A stretch of 64,000 nucleotides of DNA from Algibacillus agarilyticus (GTDB lineage: Bacteria > Pseudomonadota > Gammaproteobacteria > Enterobacterales > Alteromonadaceae): positions 1 to 64,000 of the forward strand of contig NZ_QMED01000009.1 in assembly GCF_003286125.1 (NCBI RefSeq), given 5' to 3'. The notes beneath the pieces are model-generated. The model saw only the letters and a list, made by a program, of their open reading frames with translations, was not told the DNA's origin and searched no databases. The position numbers and the translations under genes were made by a program. Positions 1 through 8,571 of this stretch are shown here, piece by piece (the first letter of the stretch is position 1; every line of letters begins with the position of its first letter).

Positions 1-1450
1 GGGTTGACGGTATTGCCATCCGCATCAGTTACCGTATAAGTGCCATCCGCACTGTAGGTTTCGATGGTGCCATCCGGATAAGCAATACTGTAAGAGCCGT
101 CTGCACTTTGCGTCGAGACCGTACCATCTGCACTCGTATAAGTACCATTACCTTGGCCATCCCATTCACCATGGCCGCCATCCGCATCCGTGTAACTTCC
201 CGAACCATCAGCCGCCCACTCACCACTCGAACCATCTGCATTATAATAAGCACCATAGCCTTCAGCATCGCCGTAGCCATAACTGCCATCAGCGTTGTAA
301 TAACCATAACTACCATCAGCATTATTATAAGCGCCATTGCCTTGTGAATCCCACCAACCATTAGAACCGTCAGCATTGGAATAACTGCCATTACCCTGCG
401 CATCCCAATTCGCATTAGAGCCATCCGGATACGAGTAACCACCACTTCCATCGGCATTGTATTGATACTCGGTTCCATCCGCGCCATGGTATTCATAAGA
501 CCCATCCGCTTTAAATGAATCACTTGACCCATCTGCGTATTGTGTTTCGACCATACCATCAGGATGAGTCGTGATCGTATTGCCGTAATCATCTGTTGCC
601 GAGATTGAACCATCTGGGTTGACGGTATTGCCATCCGCATCAGTTACCGTATAAGTGCCATCCGCACTGTAGGTTTCGGTGGTGCCATCAGGATAAACAG
701 TACTGTAAGAGCCGTCTGCACTTTGCGTCGAGACCGTACCATCTGCACTCGTATAAGTACCATTACCTTGACCATCCCATTCACCATGGCCACCATCCGC
801 ATCCGTGTAACTTCCCGAACCATCAGCCGCCCACACGCCACTCGAACCATCTGCATTATAATAAGCACCATTGCCTTCAGCATCGCCGTAGCCATAACTG
901 CCATCCGCGCTGTAATAACCATAACTGCCATCAGCATTATTATAAGCGCCATTGCCTTGCGAATCCCACCAACCATTAGAACCGTCAGCATTGTAATAAT
1001 TGCCATTACCCTGCGCATCCCAATTCGCATTAGAGCCATCCGGATACGAGTAACCACCACTGCCATCGGCATTGTATTGATACTCGGTTCCATCCGCACC
1101 ATGGTATTCATAAGACCCATCCGCTTTAAATGAATCACTTGACCCATCTGCGTATTGCGTCTCGACCATACCATCAGGATGAGTCGTGATCGTATTGCCG
1201 TAATCATCCGTTGCCGAGATTGAACCATCTGGGTTGACGGTATTGCCATCCGCATCAGTTACAGTATAAGTACCATCCGCACTGTAGGTTTCGGTAGTTC
1301 CATCAGGATAAACCGTACTGTAAGAGCCGTCTGCACTTTGCGTCGAGACCGTACCATCTGCACTCGTATAAGTACCATTACCTTGACCATCCCATTCGCC
1401 ATGGCCACCATCCGCATCCGTGTAACTTCCCGAACCATCAGCTGCCCAAG
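1..1450. repeat. 615-bp in-frame tandem repeat inside the repeat-protein gene
   Basis: The same sequence restarts at 1, 616 and 1231, a period of exactly 615 bp (205 codons). At least 2.3 near-identical copies are visible and the array continues past the left edge. Differences between copies are scattered single bases, many of them silent. Each copy encodes 22 nonapeptide units plus one seven-residue unit (22 x 9 + 7 = 205). The innermost copy decays around 1450 into the unique N-terminal part of the gene. Confidence 0.9.
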
Positions 1451-2264
1451 TCTCACTAGCACCATCAGGATAAGTCATGCTACCCGAACCATCAGCTGCC
1501 CAAGTCTCAACTCGGCCATCTTCGTATTCCACACTGCCAGAATCATTATTATCTTCTGAAAGTTCATTGTTCTCTATTTCAAACGCTGGTGCGGGAGGCG
1601 TTTCATCGCCACCAATTACAACCCCCTCTGGTGACGGTGGTGGCTCATTACCGTCCAATGACGGCAATGTCTCTGCTCCACTTAATTCACCTTCTGGAGG
1701 TGGCGGAGGCGGTTCGTCACCTTCCAGAGGTATCGGAGGTTCATCAGCTAATTCTTCTGATGGCTGCTCACCGCCATCTAACGGCGGTAATGTTTCAGCG
1801 CCACTTAATTCACCTCCAGGTGGAGACGGTGGCGGTTCATCACCTTCTGACGGTGGTGGTGGAGGCGGTTCATTAGCATCTAATGGGGGTAATGTATTAG
1901 CACCGCTTAATTCACCATTCTCAGGCTGTACTGTGAGGTCTTCAGTTTCCGGTGGCAGCGGTGGTTCATCACCTAATTCTTCTGATGGCTGCTCACCGCC
2001 ATCTAACGGCGGTAATGTTTCAGCGCCACTTAATTCACCTCCTGGTGGCGGCGGTGGTGGCTCGTTTCCAGATAGATCATTGCTTTCTGGTGGCAGAGCT
2101 TCATTAGTCGGTGGCTCACTGTCTTCTGGTGGAGATGTAGTGTCTCCCACGCCTAAATCACCCGCGATCCCAGCTATCCCACCAGGAGCGATTCTATCTT
2201 CTAATTGTTCAATTTTAGTTGATATTTTTTTCTTTGATTTACCACTGCCATTTGAGCTTGCCAT
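1..2264 (-). CDS. Large DG-nonapeptide repeat protein, adhesin-like (partial, C-terminus outside window)
   Basis: The frame is open from an ATG at 2264 to the left edge (about 754 codons, no stop), with a Shine-Dalgarno-like TAGGAAA eight bases upstream. Residues 1-25 are Ser/Lys-rich and end in an LEDRIAPGG motif, similar in style to the short LEPR/LED motifs at the N-termini of very large surface proteins. No Sec signal peptide is visible, so export by a type I system is possible but unproven. About residues 35-230 are Pro/Glu-rich, with repeated GGELSGAETLPPLDG segments. From there on the protein is a run of nine-residue units of the form (A/P)DG(S/T)xxxxx, grouped into exact 205-residue super-repeats. 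Periodicity and composition suggest an extended, possibly calcium-binding beta-structure used for adhesion or as a biofilm scaffold; that role is inference. The plus-strand reading frames here are antisense shadows. Confidence 0.8.
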   Translation of the reverse strand, partial: MASSNGSGKSKKKISTKIEQLEDRIAPGGIAGIAGDLGVGDTTSPPEDSEPPTNEALPPESNDLSGNEPPPPPPGGELSGAETLPPLDGGEQPSEELGDEPPLPPETEDLTVQPENGELSGANTLPPLDANEPPPPPPSEGDEPPPSPPGGELSGAETLPPLDGGEQPSEELADEPPIPLEGDEPPPPPPEGELSGAETLPSLDGNEPPPSPEGVVIGGDETPPAPAFEIENNELSEDNNDSGSVEYEDGRVETWAADGSGSMTYPDGASETWAADGSGSYTDADGGHGEWDGQGNGTYTSADGTVSTQSADGSYSTVYPDGTTETYSADGTYTVTDADGNTVNPDGSISATDDYGNTITTHPDGMVETQYADGSSDSFKADGSYEYHGADGTEYQYNADGSGGYSYPDGSNANWDAQGNGNYYNADGSNGWWDSQGNGAYNNADGSYGYYSADGSYGYGDAEGNGAYYNADGSSGVWAADGSGSYTDADGGHGEWDGQGNGTYTSADGTVSTQSADGSYSTVYPDGTTETYSADGTYTVTDADGNTVNPDGSISATDDYGNTITTHPDGMVETQYADGSSDSFKADGSYEYHGADGTEYQYNADGSGGYSYPDGSNANWDAQGNGSYSNADGSNGWWDSQGNGAYNNADGSYGYYNADGSYGYGDAEGYGAYYNADGSSGEWAADGSGSYTDADGGHGEWDGQGNGTYTSADGTVSTQSADGSYSIAYPDGTIETYSADGTYTVTDADGNTVN

Positions 2265-2577
2265 GCCAATTTCCTATTTTTTCATCGTCATTTAGTCAAC
2301 ACCCAAAGTGAGACGAAATACGATAAATAAATTAATAATAATTGAATCAATAAACCATTCAAAAACTATAGCAGCGATATTAAATAACAACCAACTGCAG
2401 CCTAATTTAAATACAATTAAAGCTGTTTTTTGTGACGCAGTAAAAAGATAACAGGGTTGGATCAAAGTGTAGTTTATCGAGAATAAGGCGTTGTGAATAA
2501 AAATGTAAAATATGTGAGGATGAATATAGTTAAGCGGTTAGTTTTGTATTCATTGTTTTATTGGGCGTTAAAAGGTA

Positions 2578-2606
2578 AAAAATACCCAAATAGATTGGGT
2601 ATTTTT
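2578..2606 (-). terminator. Rho-independent terminator after serA
   Basis: A perfect 12-base inverted repeat (AAAAATACCCAA / TTGGGTATTTTT) with a five-base loop lies about 40 bp past the serA stop, with a U run on the minus-strand transcript. The rest of 2296-2644 is AT-rich and holds no recognisable gene; it must carry the promoter of the repeat-protein gene. Confidence 0.8.
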
Positions 2607-2644
2607 GCTCAGAATTCACAGCTAAGTCATAATATAAAATTTAA

Positions 2645-3814
2645 TTAAACATGCCTAACGTGAAACACATGTTCAACATTCGAGACTGCATTTAATAACG
2701 CTTCGGTAGGCTCTTGCTCAATATCTAAAATGGTATAAGCAATGTCGTCTCGGCTCTTGTTAACTAAATCCAAAACGTTGATATTTAAGTCGGATAACAC
2801 ATTCAGTACCGTGCCTAACACTTTAGGGACGTTATCATTAGCAAAAGTGATACGGTAGCCTGTTGTGCGTTCCATCGTGATCGTCGGAAAGTTAACCGAA
2901 TTAATAATATTACCGTTTTCAAGAAAATCAACGAGTTGTTGAGCGCCCATAATTGCGCAATTTTCTTCAGCTTCTTTAGTGCTTGCGCCCAAATGCGGGA
3001 ATAAAATAGCGCTATCGTGTTTGATTAATGCCTCACTTGGAAAATCAGCAACATAGGTCTTTAATTGCCCCGAATCTAATGCCTTTATAACAGAGGACTC
3101 TTTGACTAATTCGCCACGAGCTAAATTGATTAAGTTTGCGCCCGGTTTCATTAACGCAAATGTCTCATCATTCAAAAATTCAAACGTTGAATCAACAACA
3201 GGAACATGTAATGTGATGTAATCAGAGTTAGCTAATAGAGAGTTTAAATTATCCGCTTTTTTAACTTGGCTTGATAAACGCCAAGCGGCTTCTACGCTTA
3301 ACTTTGGATCAAAACCAATAACTTTCATTCCGAGTTCCAAGGCTAAATTAGCGACTTTTGCCCCAATGGCACCTAAGCCGACAACACCTAATGTTTTACC
3401 TTCTAATTCACATCCACCATATTGTTTTTTACCGGCTTCAACTTTTTTATGCAATAACGCGGCATCTTTCTCGTTTTCTAATGAGTCTACATAACGCATG
3501 CTCTGGGTAATACCTCGTGAACTTAACAGCAAACTAGCAAGAACAAGCTCTTTGACTGCATTTGCATTTGCGCCAGGGGTATTAAACACAACAATCCCCT
3601 GAGGGGTATAATCACCAACAGGAATATTATTAACACCCGCACCGGCTCTGGCAATAGCTAAAACCGAATCAGGCAATACCTCGTTATGTAATTTATGACT
3701 TCTTAATAATATGGCATCAGGTGATTCAATATCTGCAGCGACGGTATACGTTTCTTTTGGGAAATGGGCTAAACCGCGTTCTGATATGTTGTTATAGGTT
3801 TTTATTGTTTTCAT
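2645..3814 (-). CDS. serA: D-3-phosphoglycerate dehydrogenase, short ACT-domain form
   Basis: This enzyme oxidises 3-phosphoglycerate to 3-phosphohydroxypyruvate with NAD, the first committed step of serine synthesis in the cytoplasm. The 389-residue protein has the split substrate-binding domain around a Rossmann fold: the dinucleotide motif GVVGLGAIG lies near residue 143. The catalytic Arg (LARGEL), Glu (FPSEAL) and His (PHLGAST) are all present. The last 70 or so residues form an ACT domain, which in this family senses serine. It differs from the 410-residue enterobacterial SerA in its spacing and early region and resembles the shorter forms. serC lies directly upstream on the same strand, but a terminator between them suggests separate transcripts. 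The ATG at 3814 fits the usual family N-terminus. Confidence 0.93.
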   Translation of the reverse strand: MKTIKTYNNISERGLAHFPKETYTVAADIESPDAILLRSHKLHNEVLPDSVLAIARAGAGVNNIPVGDYTPQGIVVFNTPGANANAVKELVLASLLLSSRGITQSMRYVDSLENEKDAALLHKKVEAGKKQYGGCELEGKTLGVVGLGAIGAKVANLALELGMKVIGFDPKLSVEAAWRLSSQVKKADNLNSLLANSDYITLHVPVVDSTFEFLNDETFALMKPGANLINLARGELVKESSVIKALDSGQLKTYVADFPSEALIKHDSAILFPHLGASTKEAEENCAIMGAQQLVDFLENGNIINSVNFPTITMERTTGYRITFANDNVPKVLGTVLNVLSDLNINVLDLVNKSRDDIAYTILDIEQEPTEALLNAVSNVEHVFHVRHV

Positions 3815-3901
3815 TAGTGCTAATCCTTACGACTTTTATTATTTTTTATAATGAATTTTTACTTGTTGTTTTATAATTGAATACTTTTTATTAAGGTATA
3901 A

Positions 3902-3928
3902 AAAAACGGGAAATAAATTCCCGTTTTT
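3902..3928 (-). terminator. Rho-independent terminator after serC
   Basis: An 11-base inverted repeat (AAAAACGGGAA / TTCCCGTTTTT) with a five-base loop lies six bases past the serC stop. It separates serC from the promoter region of serA (3815-3900). Confidence 0.85.
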
Positions 3929-3934
3929 ATTTTA

Positions 3935-5056
3935 TTATGCTGCGTTTACAACTTCGTTATAAGCCCAAGTTAACCAAGGTAATAACGCTTCAATATCCGC
4001 TTGCTCAACCGTAGCACCACACCAAACGCGTAAGCCTGCCGGCGCATCGCGATAAGCGCCAATATCAAAGGCAACTTGCTCGGTATCAAGTAATTTAATC
4101 ATCGCTTTAACTTGAGCCGCTTCGGCTTTTAAAACAAAACAAACACTGGTATTTGAACAAATTTCAGGACGTTTCGCTAAAAAGTCAATCCAATCATTGT
4201 CAGCTACAAATTGATTAAAAACCGCTAAATTTGCAGCACTTTTTTCAACCGCCGCCGTTAAACCACCTATTTTATCAACCCAAGCTAATGCATCTAAATA
4301 ATCTTCTACGCATAACATTGAAGGTGTATTAATTGTTTCACCTTTAAAAATACCGTCTATTAATTTTCCGCCTTTTGTTAAACGAAATATTTTAGGCATT
4401 GGCCAAGCCGGCGTATAAGATTCTAAACGCTCTACTGCTCTTGGACTTAAAATTAAAACACCGTGAGCACCTTCGCCACCTAAAACTTTTTGCCAACTAA
4501 ACGTCGCTACATCAATTTTATCCCACTCCATATCCATCGCAAATACGGCACTCGTTGCATCACAAATGGTTAAACCTTCACGATCAGCACTGATCCAGTC
4601 AGCATTTTCTACTTTAACGCCAGACGTTGTACCATTCCAAGTGAAAATAGTATCGTTTTGCGGGTCGGCTTGACTAAAATCAGGCAACTCACCATATTCA
4701 CCAGTGTAGCTATTAACATCATCTAATTTTAATTGTTTGACTACATCGGTTGCCCAACCTGAACCAAATGATTCCCAAGCAAAAATATCAACGCCACGCG
4801 GACCAAGCAAAGACCACATTGCCATCTCCATCGCACCAGTATCTGAACCAGGCACAATGCCAACTTTATAACCTTCAGGTAAGTTAAGCAGGCGGATCGT
4901 TTCATCAATTGCCAATTTCAATTGTTGCTTACCAATTGAACTACGATGTGAGCGACCTAAGCTTAAAGTGCTTAATGCCGATAAATCATAACCGGGGCGT
5001 TTGGTACAAGGGCCAGAAGAAAAATTCGGATTAGCCGGTTTAACACTTGGTTTCAT
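3935..5056 (-). CDS. serC: Phosphoserine aminotransferase, alphaproteobacterial/archaeal-type subfamily
   Basis: This PLP enzyme converts 3-phosphohydroxypyruvate and glutamate to phosphoserine, the second step of serine synthesis. The 373-residue protein opens with the [12 protein letters not shown] substrate loop, has [14 protein letters not shown] for cofactor phosphate binding, and carries the PLP lysine in [13 protein letters not shown]. Its sequence is of the longer subfamily typical of alphaproteobacteria and archaea, not the 360-residue enterobacterial SerC. I chose the second in-frame ATG (5056) because AAAGGAA sits seven bases before it, between the two possible ATGs; the upstream ATG (5080) has no ribosome-binding site. 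It is followed by a terminator and then serA, so the two serine genes are neighbours on one strand. Confidence 0.92.
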   Translation of the reverse strand: MKPSVKPANPNFSSGPCTKRPGYDLSALSTLSLGRSHRSSIGKQQLKLAIDETIRLLNLPEGYKVGIVPGSDTGAMEMAMWSLLGPRGVDIFAWESFGSGWATDVVKQLKLDDVNSYTGEYGELPDFSQADPQNDTIFTWNGTTSGVKVENADWISADREGLTICDATSAVFAMDMEWDKIDVATFSWQKVLGGEGAHGVLILSPRAVERLESYTPAWPMPKIFRLTKGGKLIDGIFKGETINTPSMLCVEDYLDALAWVDKIGGLTAAVEKSAANLAVFNQFVADNDWIDFLAKRPEICSNTSVCFVLKAEAAQVKAMIKLLDTEQVAFDIGAYRDAPAGLRVWCGATVEQADIEALLPWLTWAYNEVVNAA

Positions 5057-5280
5057 TATATTTCCTTTTATTAAGCTCATGTAGTGTCATGAGCTTAGCT
5101 AGCTTTTAAATAAGAGAATAAATAGATCACTCAAACAAAACTTGTATATAAATATAAGTGAGAAAAACATTAACACACTATGCTGTTTTAAGTGTTCGAG
5201 CTTGGTTATTTAATAGTTAAAATTTGATGACAGATATTGCCTTAATTTATTTAAATGCTCAATAAGCACGTCGCTATAAA

Positions 5281-5775
5281 TCAGGGCAATGGCCAAATTT
5301 TTTGTTTCAGTTTTTTACGTGTAAAGACCAGTGAATGATCTGCAGCATGTATTAATTTGACATGATTGATATAAGCGGGCTGCCAGCGTATTAATACATT
5401 ATTTTGTAGATAAACCGTACTGGCATCTTTTAACGCCGCCGTAAAGTACAGCCACGCGCCTTCGTATTTAACTTCTTTACCTAACCAGCTTAATGCCAGT
5501 TTTTGTTTGTATTCATTGGTTAATAAAAAAGATTGTTTAAGGTAATTAAGCAAATATGTATCCGTTGTTTCATCGCCTTTTAAAACAAAAGTTTGTTGTT
5601 CAAGTTGGCTAATTGCGTTTTCTATATCTTCGGGGATGACTCTCAGTGCCACTTGTATATGTTTATTATCATCACTAAACGAGATTTCAGCATAACTAGC
5701 ATGTTGCGGATGCGCTTTTACGATGTAAGTTAAGCCCATCAACAAACACATTAAACCAATCTTTATTTTTTTCAC
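5281..5775 (-). CDS. Small exported protein, DUF6702-like
   Basis: This 164-residue protein has a signal peptide (MKKIKIGLMCLLMGLTYIVKA), and the mature part begins HPQHASYAEISF, the His-rich start that I associate with the DUF6702 family. The rest is a single predicted beta-rich domain with no catalytic motif that I recognise. It lies 39 bp downstream of the M1 peptidase on the same strand and is probably cotranscribed with it, a pairing that suggests a joint envelope role. The family name is from memory of the N-terminal pattern and is moderately certain; the function is unknown. Confidence 0.7.
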   Translation of the reverse strand: MKKIKIGLMCLLMGLTYIVKAHPQHASYAEISFSDDNKHIQVALRVIPEDIENAISQLEQQTFVLKGDETTDTYLLNYLKQSFLLTNEYKQKLALSWLGKEVKYEGAWLYFTAALKDASTVYLQNNVLIRWQPAYINHVKLIHAADHSLVFTRKKLKQKIWPLP

Positions 5776-5814
5776 TTAACCGCCTTTATTCATGATGCGC
5801 ATATAATTCGTTAT

Positions 5815-8133
5815 TTATTTTTCAATACGTTGCATATGATTAGGTTGATTCGAATATTTAAATAATTCAAATTTGTGTTTAGTCACTTTATGTGGCCATG
5901 CATTATTACTCACATCGGTATCAGCGGTTTCTAGATGTGGATCAAATTCGATACTAATGATGGGCTGATCCGTTATGAATAATTTAGTGACTTTGCTGGC
6001 ATCATAACGCCAAATTTCAGCGGGGATCATATATGACTCAACTTGCTGATCTTGGTAAGTTATTTTTAACGGTAATGGCATCACTAAACCACCGATATTT
6101 TTAAAATCAACGGCATAAAAGTGCTTTTCAATATTTAATAAAACACGTTCTTTATCTTCTAAACTTTTAATTAATGATTCATATTGCGCATAATCATAAG
6201 GGGTGACCGCAAACTCATCAAATTCGGTATAAAAATCTTTGAGTTCAGGGAACGCATCCACCCGCATTTTGTTATCAACATTATTTAATTGGCTGCGTGT
6301 TTTGGCTGATTCGGCTTTTGTGGCTCTTGCTCGGCCTTGCTCAATGTCAGGTTGCTGCGTATTTAAGGTATATTCACTAACACTTTCAATAGCGATATCA
6401 ACATGATCTGTGCTGTAAAACCATCCACGCCAAAACCAATCGAGATCAACTCCAGATGCATCTTCCATTGTTCTGAAAAAATCAGCTGGCGTTGGACGTT
6501 TAAACTTCCATCGCTCGGCATACTCACGAAATGCATAATCAAACAGTTCTCGACCTAAAATACTCTCGCGTAATATGTTAAGTGCCGTTGCGGGTTTACC
6601 GTAGGCGTTATTTCCAAATTGATAAATTGATTCTGAATTCGTCATAATTGGAGTAACTCGACTGCTCGACATGTAGTGAGTTATTTTTTTAGGTTCGCCG
6701 CGACGTGAAGGATAATTGGGTTCCCATTCTTGCTCAGCAACAAACTGCAAAAAGGTAGTAAGCCCTTCATCCATCCAAGTCCATTGCCGTTCATCTGAAT
6801 TAATGATCATCGGAAAATAATTATGTCCAACTTCATGAATAATCACCGAAATTAAACCGTATTTACTTCGAGCCCATGTATCATGCATTTTAGGTTGTTT
6901 AACATCCCAATAAGTTTTGTCAGCGTAGGGTCGTGGTTTGTTAAAACTAATCATTGGGTATTCCATGCCACCAACCGCACCATTTACCGAGATTGCGACA
7001 GGATACGGATAATCGAATGTATAACGAGAAAATACATCAATCGTATGCGCAATTGCGTGCGTTGAATATTGGCTCCACAGCGGCTCCGCTTCATTTGGAT
7101 AAAAAGACATCGCTAATACGGTGTCTTTACCACTTTTAACCCCCATGCCGTCCCAGATAAATTTTCGTGAACTTGCCCAAGCAAAATCACGCACATTAGT
7201 CGCGTTAAAAATCCATGTTTTTTGTTGTTTACTTTTTTTAGTTTGATTTTGTAACGCTTCATCTGGGGTTACAATAAAAATAGGCTTTTTAGCTTTTTTA
7301 GCTTGTACAAAACGTTTTAATTGTTTTTTAGTTAAAACCTGCCGTACATTCTGTAATTCACCCGTCGCGGCAACAATATGATCGCTGGGTACGGTGATCT
7401 CAACATGGTAATCTCCGAGTTCAAGAGTGAACTCGCCATTGCCTAAAAATTGTTTATTATGCCACCCATCATAATCGGTATAAGCGACAACACGTGGGTA
7501 AAACTGCGCAATTTCATAGATATAATTATCTTCTTTTTTAAAATATTCATAACCACCTCGCCCCCACAACGTGGCATCATTGATATTATGTTGCCAACCA
7601 ATATTAAATGAGAACGTTTCAAAAGGCTGTAACGGCTTAGGCAATTCGATTCGCATCAGCGTTTTATTAAGGGTGTATTCTAATTGACCTGCTTTATTTG
7701 AGACTTCAGTAATATCATAGCCGCCTAAAAAATCGTGTCGGGCCAATAAAACAGAAAGTGATTTATAAGGAAATTTGTCAAAATTAGGCGCCGTTTTAGT
7801 CAACATATCATCTGAATTAGGTTTGAAACGGTTTTGATCTAACTGAAGCCAAATATACTTTAAGTTATGTGGTGATAAGTTGTGGTAAGTGATAGTTTCA
7901 TAACCTTGAATACGTTGTTTTTGATCATCCAGTTTAATTTTGATTCGATAATCAGCACGTTGTTGCCAATATTGTGGCCCTGGGGCACCACTAGCAAGTC
8001 TACTTTCATTCGGCGAGCGTAATAGATAATCTAATTGAGCAAATTTTTCGGGTCCGTTATCCATAGCCCAAGTTTGATTCATTATCATACTTAGACAAAA
8101 CACACTCACCAATGTGTTTATGTATTTACGCAT
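5815..8133 (-). CDS. M1-family zinc metallopeptidase, exported
   Basis: This is a 772-residue secreted or periplasmic peptidase of the gluzincin aminopeptidase clan. A signal peptide occupies residues 1-23 (ends TWA). The exopeptidase motif appears as GGMEYP (388-393), a variant of GxMEN. The zinc site HEVGH lies at 433-437 with the third ligand in the DEG motif at Glu456, giving the canonical HExxH-18-E spacing. The N-terminal 250 residues form the beta-sandwich domain that supports the active site. The C-terminal part (from about 590) is a beta-rich extension. Such proteins release N-terminal amino acids from peptides, probably for nutrition in a marine bacterium. It is followed by the DUF6702-like gene. 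Confidence 0.9.
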   Translation of the reverse strand: MRKYINTLVSVFCLSMIMNQTWAMDNGPEKFAQLDYLLRSPNESRLASGAPGPQYWQQRADYRIKIKLDDQKQRIQGYETITYHNLSPHNLKYIWLQLDQNRFKPNSDDMLTKTAPNFDKFPYKSLSVLLARHDFLGGYDITEVSNKAGQLEYTLNKTLMRIELPKPLQPFETFSFNIGWQHNINDATLWGRGGYEYFKKEDNYIYEIAQFYPRVVAYTDYDGWHNKQFLGNGEFTLELGDYHVEITVPSDHIVAATGELQNVRQVLTKKQLKRFVQAKKAKKPIFIVTPDEALQNQTKKSKQQKTWIFNATNVRDFAWASSRKFIWDGMGVKSGKDTVLAMSFYPNEAEPLWSQYSTHAIAHTIDVFSRYTFDYPYPVAISVNGAVGGMEYPMISFNKPRPYADKTYWDVKQPKMHDTWARSKYGLISVIIHEVGHNYFPMIINSDERQWTWMDEGLTTFLQFVAEQEWEPNYPSRRGEPKKITHYMSSSRVTPIMTNSESIYQFGNNAYGKPATALNILRESILGRELFDYAFREYAERWKFKRPTPADFFRTMEDASGVDLDWFWRGWFYSTDHVDIAIESVSEYTLNTQQPDIEQGRARATKAESAKTRSQLNNVDNKMRVDAFPELKDFYTEFDEFAVTPYDYAQYESLIKSLEDKERVLLNIEKHFYAVDFKNIGGLVMPLPLKITYQDQQVESYMIPAEIWRYDASKVTKLFITDQPIISIEFDPHLETADTDVSNNAWPHKVTKHKFELFKYSNQPNHMQRIEK

Positions 8134-8452
8134 ACTTATCCCTCAATTTGTTAATCAACAATTCACTAACCTAGATTGGTAAAACAGTGTTTAAATAACA
8201 TAACAACACTTTATAACCATTAGGTTGTTGATTGCCTTATCTATTTCTAAGTAAATGATACAATCAAACGAGTTGAATAAAAACCTGAACCGACAAAGAA
8301 TTAACTTTTTAATATCTTTTATGTAACAACAAACATTAAATCTGTTTGTTTTTTACACAATAATACTCGCGGTTATGTTTTATTTATTAATAAAGTGTTA
8401 ATTCAATGCGGGTTTTATTGTAAAAAGACCATGACATAACTGGCAGAGCTTG

Positions 8453-8506
8453 CCACACATGATATAGTTAATTAGGCTTTATGCCTTAATTGGAGATAAT
8501 GTGTGG
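8453..8506 (+). promoter_or_regulatory. Nested inverted repeat upstream of the GGDEF-EAL gene
   Basis: Outer arms CCACACAT (8453-8460) and ATGTGTGG (8499-8506) enclose a second, bulged pair (AATTAGGC / GCCTTAATT). The whole can fold as a two-step hairpin ending 65 bp before the start codon. It could be a leader structure, an operator or an attenuator. I do not recognise a known riboswitch; the GEMM c-di-GMP consensus is not visible. The remainder of the 438-bp gap 8134-8571 is AT-rich without a gene. Confidence 0.35.
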
Positions 8507-8571
8507 TAATACGATTCATAACTTATGATACTGCGGTATTTAATTTAGATAAGGTCATTTGATAATAATTC

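Noticed and set aside
29-1255. Two 203-codon minus-strand frames rich in Met/Arg
   Set aside because: They are out-of-frame readings of the 615-bp tandem repeat. The correct frame gives regular DG nonapeptides.
1-1450. Possible CRISPR or satellite-like array
   Set aside because: The period is 615 bp, in frame and protein-coding, with no short repeat-spacer structure.
1477-2295. A 272-codon plus-strand open frame rich in Gly/Ser/Pro
   Set aside because: It is antisense to the Pro-rich part of the repeat protein, which has a ribosome-binding site and a continuous frame to the left edge. Low-complexity sense sequence gives low-complexity antisense frames.
8453-8506. Cyclic-di-GMP (GEMM) riboswitch
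   Set aside because: The conserved GEMM core sequences are not visible; only a hairpin can be supported.
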